IMG/VR virus record: IMGVR_UViG_3300030107_004830
Coordinates: 1 to 27,443 of that record
Direction: 5' to 3' (one strand)
DNA: 27,443 bases
Origin: a virus
In this document: positions 27,056 to 27,443 of the stretch, in pieces
How the letters are laid out: every line of letters starts with the position of its first letter
Position numbering within the stretch: position 1 is the stretch's first letter
Notes under the pieces: generated by a model
The model's database searches: none
What the model was told of the DNA's origin: nothing
Seen by the model: the letters and a program-made list of their open reading frames with translations, nothing else
Program-made: the position numbers and the translations under genes

Positions 27056-27443
27056 CTCTGATTTCTGATTGAGTTAGTTTTGTTGGATCTTTACCCAATA
27101 ACTTTTGAACTCTAGTCATTATCTGTTTTACGACAGGCTTTATAGCTCGCAAAAGAATTGGCGTAGCGGCTGCACTTGAGGTTGCGATTATGGCAATTCC
27201 TCCGACTTGAACAACCTGCGGAACACTTGGAATAGCATCAACAATCTGCTCAGTAAATGAGACTTCTGAATATTGAGTGACGCATCTATTTCCGATTAGT
27301 TCATATCCTGTTATCTCTTTCGTCCCCTTCCCGTCAGGAACCTTGGTCCCGATTTCTGGAGCGTCAGGAGGCGGGCAATCCTTGCTTTTCTTGGGGGCTG
27401 GCGGTGGCTCGTCTGTTGGGGGCGTTTCTGGTTCTGAGGGTCT
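26988..27443 (-). CDS. Partial Pro/Lys-rich protein, cyanophage type
   Basis: The 5' end is cut by the window edge; 151 residues remain. They begin with a Pro-rich stretch (PETPPTDEPPPAPKKSKDCP), then ITGYELIGNRCVTQYSEVSF and IVDAIPSVPQVVQVGGIAII, a hydrophobic segment IIATSSAAATPILLRAI, and a Lys-rich end KAKEKKKK. From memory the GYELIGNRCVT-YSEVSF pattern belongs to cyanophage proteins neighbouring the exported cassette. It overlaps the end of the plus-strand gene by 68 nt, tail to tail. Virion or envelope role possible. Confidence 0.72.
   Translation of the reverse strand, partial: RPSEPETPPTDEPPPAPKKSKDCPPPDAPEIGTKVPDGKGTKEITGYELIGNRCVTQYSEVSFTEQIVDAIPSVPQVVQVGGIAIIATSSAAATPILLRAIKPVVKQIMTRVQKLLGKDPTKLTQSEIRANAYRKKRDLPPLKKAKEKKKK

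Noticed and set aside
1-27443. Circular closure of the window
   Set aside because: Minus-strand genes are cut at both edges (1-44 and 26988-27443), which suggested a closed circle. Joining the two ends puts the reading frames out of phase, so direct closure is not supported.
1-27443. tRNA, rRNA or CRISPR array
   Set aside because: No cloverleaf with a T-arm, no rRNA-like stretch and no regularly spaced direct repeats were seen by eye. The palindromes are dispersed, not an array.
1-27443. Integrase, excisionase or attachment site
   Set aside because: No tyrosine or serine recombinase motifs in any of the genes and no tRNA fragment, so lysogeny cannot be argued from this window.

Overview
The window reads as part of a tailed, siphovirus-type bacteriophage genome, most likely a marine cyanophage infecting Synechococcus or Prochlorococcus. 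The tailed-phage assignment is firm: it rests on terminase, a DUF4055-type portal, a MuF head protein, scaffold, capsid, lambda-like head-tail connectors, duplicated tail tube proteins, a G/T-type frameshifted tail chaperone and a TP901-type tape measure. The cyanophage assignment is from memory of family resemblance, mainly the exported-protein cassette at 24.7-27.4 kb and several small unknown proteins. Coding density is very high, with many ATGA, TAATG and TTGA start/stop overlaps. I see no integrase, endolysin, tRNA, CRISPR array or photosynthesis gene, so lifestyle is undecided. Both edges cut genes, so this is part of a larger genome.

Layout. (1) 1-2.7 kb, minus strand: tape measure, lambda gpM-like minor tail protein and the start of a third tail gene. 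(2) 2.7-6.8 kb, mostly minus: a zinc-ribbon protein, an SSB-tail-like protein, an ERF-family annealing protein, a RusA-like resolvase, a Cas4/RecB-like exonuclease, a winged-helix protein and a possible replication protein. Together these form a phage recombination/replication module. (3) 6.9-11.1 kb: many small early-type genes on both strands, including a ribbon-helix-helix protein and a DUF2958 protein, separated by terminators and repeated promoter-like palindromes. (4) 11.2-18.3 kb, plus: ParB-like protein, C5-cytosine methyltransferase, small and large terminase, portal, and an 814-residue MuF head protein whose C-terminus looks like an ADP-ribosyltransferase. (5) 18.3-24.6 kb: a small convergent gene, then scaffold, major capsid, decoration-like protein, connectors, tail terminator, two tail tube paralogues and the frameshifted chaperone. 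(6) 24.7-27.4 kb: membrane proteins, a 26-residue membrane microprotein, three proteins with signal peptides and a partial minus-strand proline-rich protein.

The features most worth attention are three. First, the MuF-ADP-ribosyltransferase fusion is a candidate effector carried in the virion and delivered with the DNA. Second, a 17-bp near-palindrome (consensus TAATCTTATTAAGATTA) occurs at nine places, almost all just upstream of transcription-unit starts on both strands. Third, an AAAAACCAC leader recurs next to start codons, usually downstream of the palindrome. The palindrome and leader together suggest a phage-specific regulon. The tail genes are also split: tube and chaperone are on the plus strand at one end of the window, and the tape measure is on the minus strand at the other.
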